6,328 nucleotides of DNA, taken from NCBI GenBank assembly GCA_046729975.1, contig JBKPHS010000175.1, positions 1 to 6,328 of the forward strand, in the 5' to 3' direction. The DNA comes from JBKPHS01 sp046729975 (GTDB lineage: Bacteria > Actinomycetota > Thermoleophilia > Solirubrobacterales > Thermoleophilaceae). Made by a program: the position numbers and the translations under genes. The notes under the pieces are model-generated. The model was not told the origin of the DNA. It searched no databases and saw only the letters and a program-made list of their open reading frames with translations. This document shows positions 6,266 to 6,328 of this stretch, piece after piece (positions within the stretch are counted from its first letter, which is position 1; the number at the start of each line of letters is the position of its first letter).

Positions 6266-6328
6266 CTACTCGGCGGACTCGTCCTCGCGCGGGGCCGCGA
6301 CCTCTCGGCCCTTGTAGTAGCCGCACGT
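6266..6328 (-). CDS. rpmF: Ribosomal protein L32, C-terminal end (partial)
   Basis: Only the last 20 codons and a TAG stop are inside the window; the 5' part lies beyond the right edge. They read TCGYYKGREVAAPREDESAE. The CGYYKGREV segment is the hallmark end of bacterial L32, a small protein of the large ribosomal subunit: the Cys is the last visible residue of its C-terminal zinc-type Cys pair, and YKGR-E-V is highly conserved. An acidic tail of about ten residues follows the conserved core. The stop is 10 nt before the plsX start, the classical rpmF-plsX arrangement, so the two are probably co-transcribed. The identification rests on a short but very characteristic motif and on this neighbour. 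Confidence 0.88.
   Translation of the reverse strand, partial: TCGYYKGREVAAPREDESAE

Overview
This window looks like a piece of bacterial core genome from a very GC-rich organism. GC-ending codons dominate, and every well-supported gene lies on the minus strand, so transcription runs from the right end to the left. The gene content and sequence flavour (an L32 ending in CGYYKGREV, a PlsX starting DANGAD, an RNase III with ERLAFLGD) suggest a deep-branching actinobacterium, perhaps Thermoleophilia-like. That placement is inference from recall, not from a search.

In transcription order the right part reads: the last 20 codons of rpmF (ribosomal protein L32), plsX (phosphate acyltransferase), acpP (acyl carrier protein), rnc (RNase III) and smc (chromosome condensation ATPase). 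Spacing is tight: 10 nt between rpmF and plsX, an 8-nt overlap between plsX and acpP, rnc opening directly after the acpP stop in the same frame, and 2 nt between rnc and smc. This is almost certainly one operon. plsX and acpP serve phospholipid and fatty acid synthesis, rnc processes double-stranded RNA, and smc organises the chromosome. The grouping matches the widespread rpmF-plsX / acpP-rnc-smc order, without the fab genes often found between plsX and acpP.

Left of smc, after 94 nt, is a gene for a Sec-exported protein of 17 tandem RTX-like (GGxGxDxLx) calcium-binding repeats. It uses a TTG start set by a perfect AGGAGG. Beyond it, about 190 nt hold two perfect 13-bp GC-rich hairpins (one inside the 3' end of the repeat gene) and a weaker pair of competing stems. 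The first 28 bases may be the start of another minus-strand gene, possibly ftsY, which commonly follows smc; this is weakly supported.

No new multi-gene system, CRISPR array, mobile element, rRNA or tRNA is visible. The points most worth checking are these: rnc has no ATG, GTG or TTG upstream of its catalytic motif; two expected metal ligands of its RNase III are replaced; and a heptanucleotide array with a strong G-quadruplex pattern sits in frame inside the smc hinge region.
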